From positions 62,001-126,000 of the forward strand of contig RWJK01001312.1 in assembly GCA_004335835.1 (NCBI GenBank): a stretch of 64,000 nt of DNA, read 5' to 3'. Source of the stretch: Scenedesmus sp. ARA3. Its lineage: Eukaryota > Chlorophyta > Chlorophyceae > Sphaeropleales > Scenedesmaceae. A program made the translations under genes and the position numbers. Below, piece by piece: positions 12,358-23,099 of the stretch (position 1 is its first letter; each line of letters starts with the position of its first letter). The notes below the pieces were generated by a model. The model searched no databases. It was not told the DNA's origin and saw only the letters and a list, made by a program, of their open reading frames with translations.

Positions 12358-13417
12358 ATCCAAACTCATCCTGCAGGCATCTGGCGTCACGCTGAGTCCT
12401 GCAGCCAGCTACACCATCCTGGCACCTGGCTGTCACTGAGGAATTTATCCAAATATCAAACCTGCCGACAAATGCCCTGCTGCTGCTGCTGCTGATCCAA
12501 ACTCATCCTGCAGGCATCTGGCATCACGCTGAGTCCTGCAGCCAACTACACCATCATGGCGCCCAGCGACTATGCCTTTGTCACCCGGCTCAACGCCTCC
12601 CTGGGCATCGCCCCCATGGACCTGCTGCAGCCAAAGAATGCAGCCACACTGCGCGCAGTGAGTTGACTGCTGAGTCAGTTTTTATTTTTGTTCGAGCCTG
12701 ATCCGTGCTTTGGTCGCTTTGCAACTACAATCAGTTGCAGTGGGTTGCCCCATTGACCAGCTGCAGCCACGCTGCGCTTGGTGAGTTGAACGACAAGTCA
12801 GGTGGTGTTGCTGCTTGATCCATGTGGTAGCTGGAGTTGCTGTTGTGATCAAGTACTGTAGTGTTGCCTGTGGGCCCGTTGATCAGCTGGCGTTGACGCC
12901 GCAGCGTAGTCCTGTTAATCAAGCCACCAGCTGCCATGCCACCAGTCAGCACTCACCAGCCAGCTCTCAGCATGCACGTGTACACACGGCTGCATCAGGC
13001 TAGCATCTTGAATGCCTCCGCGTGCACCGGCCTGCACCTGCCAACCACACTCCTTTGCCTTCTGCATGCAGATGCTGTCCTACCATGTCATCTCCGGTGC
13101 TGCTGGGCTTACTGTTGTGTCTCACTGGACACTTGTACCGCACTGTCCTGCTGCATCCTCCACCAACCCCCAAAATGCTGCAGGTGCTGTCTTACCACGT
13201 CATCCCAGGTGCTGCTGTGCTCAGCAGCCAACTCACAGACGGCCAGAAGGTGCCAACTGCCCTGCGGGGTGCCGAGCCACTTGTTGTGAGGCTGCGCTGC
13301 AACAAGATCGACTTTGAGGGTGCCACAAATGATGCTCGGGTGCAGCGTGCTGACATCAGCGCAGGCAGCAACATTGTGGTGCATGTGGTGGATGATGTGC
13401 TGCTGCCACAGCTGTAG
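10581..13417 (+). CDS. Secreted two-domain fasciclin (FAS1) protein, gene 4
   Basis: Exons 10581-10730, 11019-11162, 11578-11907, 12514-12657 and 13184-13417 join in phase 0 and encode 333 residues. A signal peptide (MSFKPSTVVGLLACILAAV) ends near residue 24. Domain 1 has FTILAPTNFAF and LGYHIIPSGAV; domain 2 has YTIMAPSDYAF and LSYHVIPGAAV. Potential N-glycosylation sites occur (NNT, NLT, NKT, NIT). Exon sizes 144 and 234 match those of gene 3, so the two genes are tandem paralogues. Three introns hold broken copies of neighbouring exon edges (11466-11535, 12208-12513, 13070-13125). Probable cell-wall or matrix adhesion protein. Confidence 0.88.
11466..11535 (+). repeat. Ghost copy of FAS1-4 exon 3 5' end
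   Basis: CTTACCACAACATTCCCAGT and GCTGCCGTGCTC mirror the YHIIPS start of exon 3 (11578). The copy is decayed and lies about 110 bases upstream of the working acceptor. Confidence 0.6.
12208..12513 (+). repeat. Two ghost copies of FAS1-4 exon 4 5' end
   Basis: GCATCTGGCATCACGCTGAG followed by ACACCATCCTGGCACC occurs at about 12225 and 12378, before the working exon at 12514. Each copy is truncated after about 60 coding bases by CACTGAGG and followed by the same CAAATATCAAACCTGC intron block and a CTG run. The unit is about 140-150 bp. The second copy keeps the ATCCTGCAG acceptor. Confidence 0.85.
12740..12795 (+). repeat. Ghost copy of FAS1-4 exon 4 3' end
   Basis: GACCAGCTGCAGCCACGCTG followed by GTGAGTTGA repeats, in shortened form, the exon end and donor at 12618-12665 (GACCTGCTGCAG through GCGCGCAGTGAGTTGA). 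Confidence 0.55.
13070..13125 (+). repeat. Ghost copy of FAS1-4 exon 5 5' end
   Basis: ATGCAGATGCTGTCCTACCA followed by TGTCATCTCCGGTGCTGCTG matches the start of exon 5 (13184, GTGCTGTCTTACCACGTCAT), 114 bases upstream, with an intact acceptor. Confidence 0.7.
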
Positions 13418-14784
13418 TTCAGCTGCTCCCTGATTTTGCACATCGGATTGCTCTACATGTGCTGCTGCACATGCATGTGTACATGTTGAGAGAGGTCTGA
13501 TGTGGTGTGTGACGCAAACGTATGCAGTCGGTGCCACATTGGGTGTCCTTTCATGTCCATCATGCGGCAGCAATCGCTAGTGTGGTTTTGAGACGTAACA
13601 TAGTTGTCTCTCGAGGGCATTGCACACATTGTGCACGATTGGCAAACCAAGGGTGCCCGCGAGCTCGAGGCACCAAACTTTTTGCACAGTGAGCAGCTTT
13701 GTTCTTGGTGAGACCTGTTGGCCGTCCAGGCTTGTCCATCTGCACTTGCAATAACCTGAAGCTAGCACTCAGCATTCTCTGGTCTCCATATGCAGTACAC
13801 ACTGTGTCTGGCATAAGGCACGGCGCAGGGATTCATGATCTCTGGTATTGTGTGCTCAGCACTGTGCTACCAGCACGGTGTGCTGCAGACTCAAGCTGGT
13901 GTGCATGCTTTGCATGTGCTCGTGCATTGAGTGACTCGAAGTTACTACAGGCTGCAGCATCTGCATTGGTAAAGCCTCTGTTGCTCTTTAAGTGCATGTG
14001 CATGCCACACTGTACAGGCTGTGCCACCTCTTTTGAGAAGGTTGTCATCCGCGGCAGGTACCGCTGCACGCTGCGTACATCATGGCTTGTTGTTGGCGCG
14101 TCCTTTGTGTAATGTGTAACTTTTCATGCAGCTGCAACAGTTGTATGTTATCGAATGATGTACTCTGAAGGGTGCGCTTTACAATGGATGCACTTAAGTG
14201 CACCAGACTGTCCAGTCAAACACCCAGCTGCTGCCGTGCGGCTGTGCAAACAGTGGTCAAACTTTGACCGTCAAGGGACCATGCAACAACAAGAAGCCAC
14301 CAAACACACATCAGCGTATTCCATTCAAGCATAATACCAGATAACTTTTTGGTTTTGTGCTGGTGTCGGGTACAGTCAAGATTGCAGGATGCGTGCACGC
14401 ACGCTGCTGCAGCAAGTACGACTTGCAGCAGCACTCGTTGCCAGCTGTGCGTGCCTGCAGAGCCAAAAACCGCGCTACAGTCCTTGCTTCCCAATAACGA
14501 AGGTCACTTTAATATACATATCAGGCGTATGTACCATGCATCAGGCGCAGGACAGAGAGCAGCGACTGGAACCTGCTGCCTTGGCCGGCCGGATCGACCC
14601 GGCGCCGGATGCAACTGCCGACAACTGCCAACCGTCGGCCCGACTGACAGCTGCGGGGCCGGCGTGTGCTCGCACCGCTATATTGACAGCAGAACTAAAA
14701 CACACACAAAGCTACATATTCACATCTATCGGATCAGCTCCCGTTCGACAACAAACCGCACCACCTTCACCGCACACACGCAAA
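13418..14784. other. Intergenic region between FAS1 genes 4 and 5
   Basis: No supported exon. An in-frame upstream ATG (14389) leads into gene 5, but the intervening peptide has no signal-peptide or FAS1 character, so I treat it as leader. Confidence 0.45.
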
Positions 14785-16429
14785 ATGCTTGTGAGCAACA
14801 TGGCGACAAAGGTGCATTTCGTCATCTTAGCTGCCGTGCTTGCTCTTAGCCAGGTTTCATGTGCAAGGCATATCCTGCAGGCACCGGCAGCAGGGATGAA
14901 CCCACCAGTCCTGGAGTCAGGCCCTGCAACCACATCAGCACCAGCAACAGGGGCAAATGCAGCAGCGGCCAATGCAGCAGGGACAAACGCAACAGGGGAA
15001 ATTGCCGCAGGAAACAATGCAGCAGTAGCCAAATCCACCCTCAGCAACACCACGTACCCCACCCTTGAGGCTGCACTTACTGCAGCCAACCTGACAACGC
15101 TGGCAGCAGCAGTGCAGGCAGCTGGCTTACCTGCCAATGCAACGGAAAACGTCACTATTCTGGCGCCAACCAACAAGGCCTTCACACAGCGGCTGCAGAA
15201 AGACCTCCAGATGACACCACAGCAGCTCCTGCAGAACAAAACACTCTTGGTGGAGGTGCGTGAATGTTGTTGAACAGTGCTTGCAGGCACTGTTCTTGCA
15301 GGAACAACGCTTGCAGGGAGAGTACTTGCAGGAAAATGGCTTGCAGGAACAGCGCTTGCAGGCACAGCGGTTGCAGGAGCAATGCTTGCAGGCACAGCGG
15401 TTAAAGGAGCAATGCTTGCAGGAACAGCGGTCGCATGAACAGTGCTTGCAGGAACGGTGCCTGCAGGCTGCAGGATCAGTGCTGGCAGGAACAGAGTTAG
15501 CTTGCGTGTGGGCATACATTTGAACAGTGCTTACCATAACCAATACCTTGGATGATCAATGCAGAATCCAATGCACACCATTGGCAGCCACAGCCCTGCT
15601 GCTGCACCCTGCTGCATGCTGCCTGTGTGCAATCACCGCCTGCACCAGCCTGCTGCTGATTCAGTGCCGGACAGCTGGAAAGGCATGCATTCAGCCGACA
15701 GCGACCACTGCAATGCACTGTCAGCTGTTGCAATATATATGCCGTGCTGTGACACTGCACCATATTTGCCACACACACCTGCAGGTGCTGTCCTACCACA
15801 TCATTCCAGGAGTTGTGCGCAGCAGCCAGCTAACTGACAGGCAGACAATGCCTACTGCTCTGGCTGGAGCTAAGCCGCTTGTTGTGAGGGTGAGCAGCAG
15901 CAGCAGCAACAGCAACCGCAACAGCTGTTGTTGACTTCAAAATTGCATCAGTTGCATGCAAGCAGGCTAATGAAGCATCCAAGACATTACATTAGTGTTG
16001 TGAAGGAGAGCAGGAGCAGGAGCAGCAGCAGCAGCAGCGGCATGTTCAGCATGGGTGTGACAGCATGCTCCTGCCAGGCTTGTGCTGTAACCAAATACAG
16101 GCGCAACAGTCGCGCTGCACACAGCATCATCAGGTGGTTTATTTGATTAAACTTTTTGCTGCTGCAGAGCAGCGATTGCTGCTGACCAGTCTGCGTGTGT
16201 TCCTGCTGCTGCTGTTTCTCGTGCATGGCTCATCTGTGTGCAGTTTGACCGAACCAATGCGGATGGCAGCAGGCGGCGTGTGCCGCAGATTGAATTCAAG
16301 GGAGCCACGGACAAGGCAGAAGTCCGCACAGCAGACTTGCTGGTTGGCAATGTCGCAGTGGTGCATGTGGTGAATGATGTGCTGCTGCCGGCTGGTGTTG
16401 GCAAGAGTAGCAAGAAAACGAGCGGGTAG
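14785..16429 (+). CDS. Secreted FAS1 protein with Ala/Thr/Asn-rich linker, gene 5
   Basis: Exons 14785-15255, 15785-15889 and 16244-16429 join in phase 0 and give 253 residues. A second ATG at 14800 starts an equally good signal peptide (MATKVHFVILAAVLALSQ). Residues about 30-95 are low-complexity Ala/Thr/Asn with many NAT/NTT sequons, possibly a glycosylated stalk. One FAS1 domain follows, with VTILAPTNKAF, LSYHIIPGVVR and [15 protein letters not shown]. The intron plan differs from the paralogues: the intron after AAVQ is absent, so exons 1 and 2 are fused, and an extra intron splits the last exon after LVVR. Intron 1 holds a 15-bp minisatellite. The coding end and 3' flank are duplicated downstream. 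Confidence 0.83.
15279..15478 (+). repeat. 15-bp minisatellite in FAS1-5 intron 1
   Basis: About 13 units of a CTTGCAGGAACAGCG-like 15-mer. Because the unit is a multiple of three, every frame is periodic (for example LQEQR on one strand, VPAS on the other), but it lies between a clear donor (15256) and acceptor (15784). Confidence 0.9.
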
Positions 16430-16589
16430 CTGCATTGCTGCAGGCAATGATGAAGGAAGCTAGCAGATGTGTGTATTATGCCCTAAGCTGTCGCATATTG
16501 TAATAAGGAGATGCAAAGGGAACTGCAGTGCAGTGGTATGTCTCGCTGGATGATAGTGATTGTGTTTGCGCTTGTTGCATGAGAACTCG

Positions 16590-16735
16590 GTTCTGCAAGG
16601 CTTGCTGGTTGGCAATGCAGCGGTTGTGAGTGTGGTTATTGATGTGCTGCTGGCGTGCTGACAAGAGTAGCAAAACGATAAGCGGGTAGCTGCTTGACTG
16701 CAGCCGAAGGTGAAGGAGGCCTAGGCTAGCAGATG
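16590..16735 (+). repeat. Duplicated 3' end of FAS1-5
   Basis: CTTGCTGGTTGGCAATG, GATGTGCTGCTGGC and AGCGGGTAGCTGC repeat the coding end (16338-16432), and GAAGGTGAAGGAGGC with CTAGCAGATGCATGTGTTAT repeats the 3' flank. The copy is about 260 bp downstream and its reading frame is broken. Confidence 0.75.
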
Positions 16736-17735
16736 CATGTGTTATGTGGTCAGGTATGTTGTCGCATCGTGCAGTATGCAAATGAAGGATTTGGCAGAAG
16801 GATTTGCAGTGAAGTATTGTGCCACGTTGGCTGTTGGTGATAGATTGTCAGCTGGTGCATGTTGAGCTGAAGACACATACTGGATGCGAAAGTTGATAAC
16901 AGCAAGCCTGCACAGAGCCTTCATGGGGATGTTGCTTGCTTGTAGCAGGAATATCATCGTCACAGTTGCCGCATGAATCAGGCAAAGCCAGGCATACTTC
17001 TGCAAGCTGCAATGTAAACACAAATTTGTTACATGTTACTTCTTCAGCCTGTTAGCCAACAGCCATGTAGTGCTCTACGGCAGCCGTATGTGGCAGACAC
17101 GTGCACCTGCCGGTGAACGCTGCTGTACATGTCTTGCCTTTTACACATACCCATCTAATGTGTGCAGACGTATCCATCTAATGTGTGCACAGCCGTCCCC
17201 ATTCTGCAACGCTACGCCCATCTCCTTTCCCACTGCAGACACCTTGCTGCACTTTGTGCGCTGCAACCACCATCATTCATTCACACAAGTTGTCCGCAGC
17301 ATACATCTGGGCACATCCGCATCGTGCACTGTGCAATGCGAGTGACAGACAATACATAGCAGTCCTCACAATCTTGCCAACACCAACTCTCAGCAGACAT
17401 AAATCGTCATTTTGCACCACCATGGGTTGCCTACCATCATGCTGCTGTGCAATTCACAATACTAACAAGATAATATGATCACCAAAGCAGGCGGTTGCAG
17501 TTTGGTCAAAAACAGCCGCATGAGCAAACTTCACTGCCACGGCAACTGCCGCTGCCAGCTTATTCAGTCGCAAACAACAGTGATGCATAAATACTTCATG
17601 CCAATGGTCACAATCCCGAATGCACCACTTTCAAGCAAAAGGCATGAACAACATGCATGTTCAAGATGACACCAAAGTCTCACAGCTGAACCAGGACCAT
17701 CATGTCATAGCTCAAACACTTGCAGTGCTTGCAAA
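16736..17735. other. Intergenic region between the FAS1 cluster and the minus-strand genes
   Basis: A gene-free stretch between convergent transcription units. I see no exon. Confidence 0.45.
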
Positions 17736-18873
17736 TTACATCTTCCTGCCTGCCTGGATACCCTCCTGCCAGTCTGGCGTCACACCAGTCTTCAGCATTG
17801 CCTCAAGGCGCTCCACCTGTGCCTTGTTCGCGTGCTTGGTGCCCTGCAGCCGCCTGCCGGCCTGGTTACCCTCCTGCCAGTCTGGCGTCACACCCGTCTG
17901 CGAACCACAAGGGAGCAGCAGTAACAGCAGCAGCAGCAGCAGACAGGCAGAAATAAATTCAACAATGCCCATGCAGCCTGCTTGTGCTACATCCGACCAC
18001 AGTGTGCAGTGCACTTGAAGCATGCTTGCATGCTTGCAGGTTCCTGTCTCGTTTGGACTCGAAAGCACAACCACCACCACAGTATGATATCATAACTCAA
18101 ACTGAATTGTCATGACATCACACAACCCGGTCCTTGTTGGGCCGATTGAATAACAACACAGAACATTTGCATACATGCTGAACTACTGACAGGACCCACC
18201 ACAGGATACTGTTGCACATCCTGATAAGTTCAAGCAGACGAGTTCCCACACAAGCCACAAACAGAAGCAGCAGGCCGGCAGCCTCTCACCTTCAGCAGAG
18301 CCTCAAGGCGCTCCACCTGTGCCTTGTTCACTGGACCAGCGCCCTGCAGCCGTCTGCCCGCCTGAGCAGACGCCTGCCAGTCTGGCGTCACCCCAGCTTT
18401 CAGCAGAGCCTCAAGGCGCTCCACCTGTGCCTTGTTCACTGGACCAGCGCCCTGCAGTGTCCTGGCTGCCTGCAGAGCAGAAAGCAGCAGCCACACATCA
18501 GCAACTACACGCCTGTGACCTCGTTCGCTTTTTTCTGCAGATAGTGCTGCCATGCAGGAAATTTTGGAACTTGCTGCCATGCGTCCATACTACCGGTGCT
18601 GTGCTGCTGCTGTTGCCGCCACTGCTGCTACCCGGCGAGCTGCGCTTACTGTGCATTGCTGTCTTGAACGCTGCACTGCCTACGCACATTCATTCTACAC
18701 GTAAAACCGTACACAAAGGTTCATGAACGTACCTTGGTCAAGCCGGACAGGAGTGATGCGCCAGCATCCTCTGCTGCAGTGGTGCCATGCAGCACCCTGG
18801 CATCCGAAAGCGGCAGAGCGGAGTAGCTCAGGCAAGAAACTACTATGATAAGAAAAAGATTTTTCTGCAACAT
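17736..18873 (-). CDS. Small secreted repeat protein A, family unknown
   Basis: On the minus strand, exons 18733-18873, 18290-18469 and 17736-17897 join in phase 0 and give 160 residues. A signal peptide (MLQKNLFLIIVVSCLSYSAL) is followed by a DARVLHGTTAAEDAG N-terminus. Then come about three copies of a 36-residue unit, LQGAGPVNKAQVERLEALLK followed by AGVTPDWQxxxQAGRR. The unit is predicted helical and amphipathic with a fixed PDWQ turn. There are almost no cysteines in the mature part. The neighbour at 20881-21950 shares the signal-peptide style, the ARxLHGT start and the repeat motif, so the two are paralogues. I do not recognise the family and assign no function; export to wall or medium is inferred from the signal peptide only. 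Confidence 0.75.
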
Positions 18874-19388
18874 GGCGTCTAATTGTCTTCGGTTGAAGAG
18901 CTGGTTCACAGATTACGACTCTGCGGTCACGCAAGATGCTGACAATTTAGGCTGTTAGATACCTTCCGTCGCAAATCAAGCGAATCGAGAGCAGCATTTG
19001 CTTGTATATGCTGCAGTCGCACAACCCTGCCTGTGCGTGTACGTGACGCAACTCGTCCGGACCTGTACGGAAGCTGCAGCAGCGGTGATGTCATCATACG
19101 CCCTGGTTACGTCCTCGCACCAGCAAGGGTGCAATGACTGAAACTAATATACCAAATGTCGCTCATCATTTTTATACACCTTTGCAGGCGGTCGTTGTCA
19201 GCTGCTGCGTGCCTGCACACTGAAAAGCTGTATGTTGTGTTGCACAGACACACTCTGGCCTATGTGCTTTCAATGAAAGCAGTTGTCTTGCATCATAACT
19301 CTCATGGACACGGAAACCAGTTAAAGACGACGTTTCAAGTCCCTCAAGCCCAAGGCACTGATAAGACCCTGTCCAGCCACAGGACACC

Positions 19389-19766
19389 ATGGTATACCTG
19401 GCCAGGTCGCCTGCAGGTTGTTACACCAGGCTGCTGGGACAGAAAGGGCTGCTGTGCACAGCCGGGTCTGCAAACTACACCATGCCGGTGCCCGAATGTA
19501 CCTGGAAAGAGCGTGATGAACGCATGTTTCTGCATGGCTTGTGCGTGAACACAACATGCATGGTGCTGCTTGGCTGCCACGTGGCACCTGCTGTGCCGCG
19601 CCACCCAGCCACCGGCAATGCCATAGGCCAGCTGGCCAGCCCCATGGGCCGGCAGCAGCAAGGCAGGGTGCATTCGCGCTTTAACAAAAGCATGCTCATG
19701 AAGGGTTATGGGTCGACCCAAATGCAGATTCTAGGCCTGCTGATGAGACCACTGGTCGTGCTGTGA
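19389..19766 (+). CDS. Hypothetical ORF, 125 codons, weak
   Basis: An ATG-initiated single-exon frame begins MVYLARSPAGCYTRLL. It contains four cysteines around VPECTWKERDERMFLHGLC. I recognise no family, and an equally long frame runs on the opposite strand, so it may not be coding. It is listed because it is the only candidate between the two minus-strand secreted-protein genes. Confidence 0.2.
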   Translation: MVYLARSPAGCYTRLLGQKGLLCTAGSANYTMPVPECTWKERDERMFLHGLCVNTTCMVLLGCHVAPAVPRHPATGNAIGQLASPMGRQQQGRVHSRFNKSMLMKGYGSTQMQILGLLMRPLVVL

Positions 19767-20169
19767 GCCTACCAGCAGTGATGCAACGGCTGTGCAGCTT
19801 ACAAGCACTGCGCATCAGCCTCAACACTTGCAAACAACTGTGCAACACCCTACACACGCAAACACAGATGGCAAGAACCTTTGAACAGTCTGATACTGAA
19901 TTTAATGTTATTTCAACACAGCAATAATTAAATAAAATCCAGGGCACATGATCTGACATGTACTTCAAGTAGTTTGGCGATGCAGCAAACAGCAGTCATA
20001 AAACACAGCCGTCATACCTAATTCTACATTCAGAAGCACCTTAATCTAGCAAGCAAGGAATGGATTGTGGTGTGACATGAACAGCAGCACTGTCGAAGTG
20101 ATGCGGCCTTTTCTGTTTTAAATTTCCTGCTGCGCGATTTGGCATTTCTGTCTGGCTGGAGGAGCCAAA

Positions 20170-20560
20170 CAAATCCTGCAGGCAACAGCTGGCAAGGTCT
20201 ACAGCTGGCAGGCTGGGATGCTCACAATTGTGAAACCATTTTGGCAAAATGATGAAAAACAAAACTATTTGAAATGTTTTAATGCAAGATTAAAAGCACT
20301 CCTGGCAAGTTCTGGCGAGTGCTCACAATGTTCTGACAGGCTGGCTTGGGTCACATGATTGATGGTGACAACATCCTGGAAAAGCATGGTTTCTGCATGC
20401 TGGGAAGGCACAAGCATTCCTGGAAACATCATGGCAAGGTCAACAGCTGGCAGGCTGGATTGGTCACTTGGCCAACGACAATAAATCCGAGGAAGAGTTT
20501 GCATGCTGGGAGGGCGGAAGCATTCCTGGCAACGTCAAGGCGAAAGCGTGAACTGGCCCG
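20170..20560. repeat. Degenerate repeat of about 110 bp
   Basis: The blocks CTGGCAAGGTCWACAGCTGG and CAGGCTGG recur near 20188 and 20432. Shorter related units (CATTCCTGGMAACRTCA, CTCCTGGCAAGTTCTGG) occur near 20297, 20417 and 20525. No coding sense is apparent. Confidence 0.55.
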
Positions 20561-20730
20561 CCATCAAGGAACAAGAAGGTGAATACATCTGTGAAACCAC
20601 CATGGCAAAGGCACGCAACAACACCAGCAGAGTTTGCATGCAGTTTTGCACAAGGCTGTTTGCGAAAATGTGCAGCGGCACAAGCTTCAAACTACTGAAG
20701 CATCCACACCACTTCTTACTGCGATTCTGT

Positions 20731-20790
20731 CTAGAGGCGGCGGCGCCTGCAGCCAAAGCAGCAAAGGTCGATGCTGCCCTTCTTGATGCA
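20731..20790 (-). repeat. Ghost copy of the exon 3 end of protein B
   Basis: Read on the minus strand it gives CIKKGSIDLCCFGCRRRRL and a stop, against CAQKGSINLPGFGCRRRRF and a stop in the working exon 150 bp away (20881-20940). Differences are mostly conservative at the protein level. Confidence 0.65.
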
Positions 20791-20880
20791 TCAATCGGGT
20801 ATAACGTTCGGCTGGAACGTTCGGCTGAAACGTTCGGCTGAAACGTTAACACCCCAACACCAGACACGCCACACATGTCT

Positions 20881-21950
20881 TCAAAAGCGGCGGCGCCTGC
20901 AGCCGAAGCCGGGCAAGTTGATGCTGCCCTTCTGTGCGCAGGCGTGCGTGATGAGCTGCTGTCTGATTTCCGCGTAGGGCTGCTTGGGCTCCACACCCTC
21001 CTGCATGTGCAGCAAGTCAGCGCAAGGAGGTCGAATGGCAGGGCAGCGCATCCCAAGTCAGGGGCAGGGCGGGTGCATCTGTAAGGTGATCACAGCTCTG
21101 CAGCGGCCGCCACTGCAGCAGTGCTGCTCTGCTGCCAACGCATTGTCGGCTGATTGTTTCTAGCTGCTGTAGCCGTGGTGCGCTGCCAAGACAGGGCGGC
21201 TGCCGGCGCTGCAGTACAGAGTACAGGCTGTTTGTTGTAACGTTTATAATGGTTACCACAACGTTGTGGCTGTAGGTTTACAAAGGTAGCACACACGCTG
21301 CAACCCACCGAGATGCTGAAGCAGCGGACACACAATGCACAGCAAGACGCTGCCTTGAAGCCAGCTTATACGCTGCATTCAGCAGAGTGTGTGTGTTCCT
21401 GCTTACCTTGAGGTCTGCATTGATGCGTTCGATCTGTGCCTTGTTGGCTGGCTTGGCACCTTGCAGCCGCCTCAGCGCCTGCAGCAATGCAGAACAGGCA
21501 TCAATGATCATTCAGAGCAGAGCAGCTGCTATGCGGCCAAAGCATTCCGCACCGTTGCTTCAACTTGATAAGGCTTACAAAATTCTAAGAGCAAAATGAT
21601 ATTTTCCTGCCACAGTGTGCTGCCTGTGCAGCAACAAGGACAGCAGTCTGCAGCTAAAATGCAAGCCATCAATAGCTGCTGTGTGTTCAAAATGTTCAGC
21701 TCACCGTAGCCGCAATGGCAGCATACAAAGGGCATACAAACATACTTGTTGACTGGTGATTGGTTGCATCGCTCACCATGCCCAGCGTTGACATCACTGA
21801 AGCATGTTTTACATGCTCAGCTGCAGGCTGCAGTGCATTTGCTGCTGCCAGCTCAGCAGTGCCATGCAGGGCCCTGGCCTCAAGCAGTGGCATAAAGGAG
21901 CAGCTCATAAACACAGCCATCAGTACTGCGGCAACTATCTTGCACGCCAT
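20881..21950 (-). CDS. Small secreted protein B, paralogue of protein A
   Basis: Minus-strand exons 21777-21950, 21407-21478 and 20881-21000 join in phase 0 and give 121 residues. The ATG at 21950 opens a signal peptide (MACKIVAAVLMAVFMSCSF), then EARALHGTAELAAANAL. Exon 2 holds a single repeat, RRLQGAKPANKAQIERINAD, clearly related to protein A. Exon 3 (EGVEPKQPYAEIRQQL, ending FGCRRRRF) is the least certain. Its acceptor and phase fit, and its end is duplicated at 20731-20790 with the protein motif kept, which favours it being coding. The tail is strongly basic. No known family. Confidence 0.6.
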
Positions 21951-22039
21951 GGACGGCCGATTGAGGAATTTCACGGCGCGAGCTGCAATGCTACTACGTC
22001 ACCTCCGTGGTTGCCAGAAATCAGATGACAACAGCAAGG

Positions 22040-22045
22040 TATATA
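22040..22045 (-). promoter_or_regulatory. TATA-like element of protein B
   Basis: TATATA on the minus strand, about 90 bases upstream of the ATG at 21950. Confidence 0.4.
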
Positions 22046-23099
22046 ATGGAATGCACCTTACGTCTAAAGAACTAATCGTAGGCATCCTTTTAGAAGAAAT
22101 AGTGTCGGCTGGCTGGCGTGAACTTTGGTCATCGTGGCAGAAAATCACGTGCACGTGCGCGGCGAATCGCCGGTGCCGCAGGTTGAATGCGGTACGCACC
22201 TTTCCCTGTGTTCCTATCACTAATCAAATTGCATTCATCTTTGTAGTACAATAATGCTGTTACAGCGTGGCACACGCGCATGAATGGTCAGGCCAAGCTC
22301 TGCACGGGGCATAGCTGTGGCTACATCTATAGATGCAGGACAGCACAACACCAAAGGAACAAACCCCAAGCAGCAGCGCACCACTGAATATGACGATGGT
22401 ACTGCAGCATTTGTCATAAAAATAGAGACCTGTTGTGCAGCGGACTCCAATGCACGGAAAGCAACATGCTTGCACACCACTGAACCAGCTGCAACCACAG
22501 CAGTCAGGGCAGCACATCGTGCTGCACAATGCATGCCTCCGCCATGCCTGCAAGCGTCAGTTAAAAGCAATTGCAGGCAAGACAATACGTTTTGCAACAG
22601 CTGCATGCAACATATTGCTCACTCACATATCTGCAAGGGCCCCCTAAAGGCACCATGGCTGCTTCAACTTCAGTTGATTGTCAGCTCACTGCTCAGCTTC
22701 TGGTGCACCGACACTTGCTGCTGCATGCTGTGCACTGCCACCAGCAGCTGCAGCAACTGCCGGCGCTGATGCAGCTGCTGCTTGCAAGCAATTTCCCTGA
22801 GGGCAGCGCAACCTGGCGGCAAGGTGCCATTCAACCTGGTGGCAAGTTGCCATCCCGCCCCCCTCGTAACCGCCTACGCAGCGCAAACACGCTTCACCTA
22901 CAATTTGGAAGTCACACACACGCAACTCGCCTGTTTGAAGAGCCAATGACGGGCTCATTGGCTAGAGGGAAAACACAACCTGGTCAAAGCACGGACCACT
23001 GCTCCTTTGTGCACATTGCACATAACAGCTCAACAAACCCTGCTGCATCTCTGCACACACAGCTGCAACCTGCCCTGAAACCTGCAACTGCCCAAAGAA
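22046..23099. other. Intergenic region, nothing recognised
   Basis: No exon with splice support. The right end grades into the repeated CDC73 terminal-exon copies. Confidence 0.4.

Noticed and set aside
14389..14784. Upstream in-frame ATG extending FAS1-5 by 132 codons
   Set aside because: The extension lacks signal-peptide logic and would bury the strong signal peptide internally.
14712..15515. Minus-strand ORF of 267 codons with AVPAS/IAP pentapeptide repeats
   Set aside because: It is produced by a 15-bp minisatellite in an intron plus the antisense of a clear FAS1 exon.
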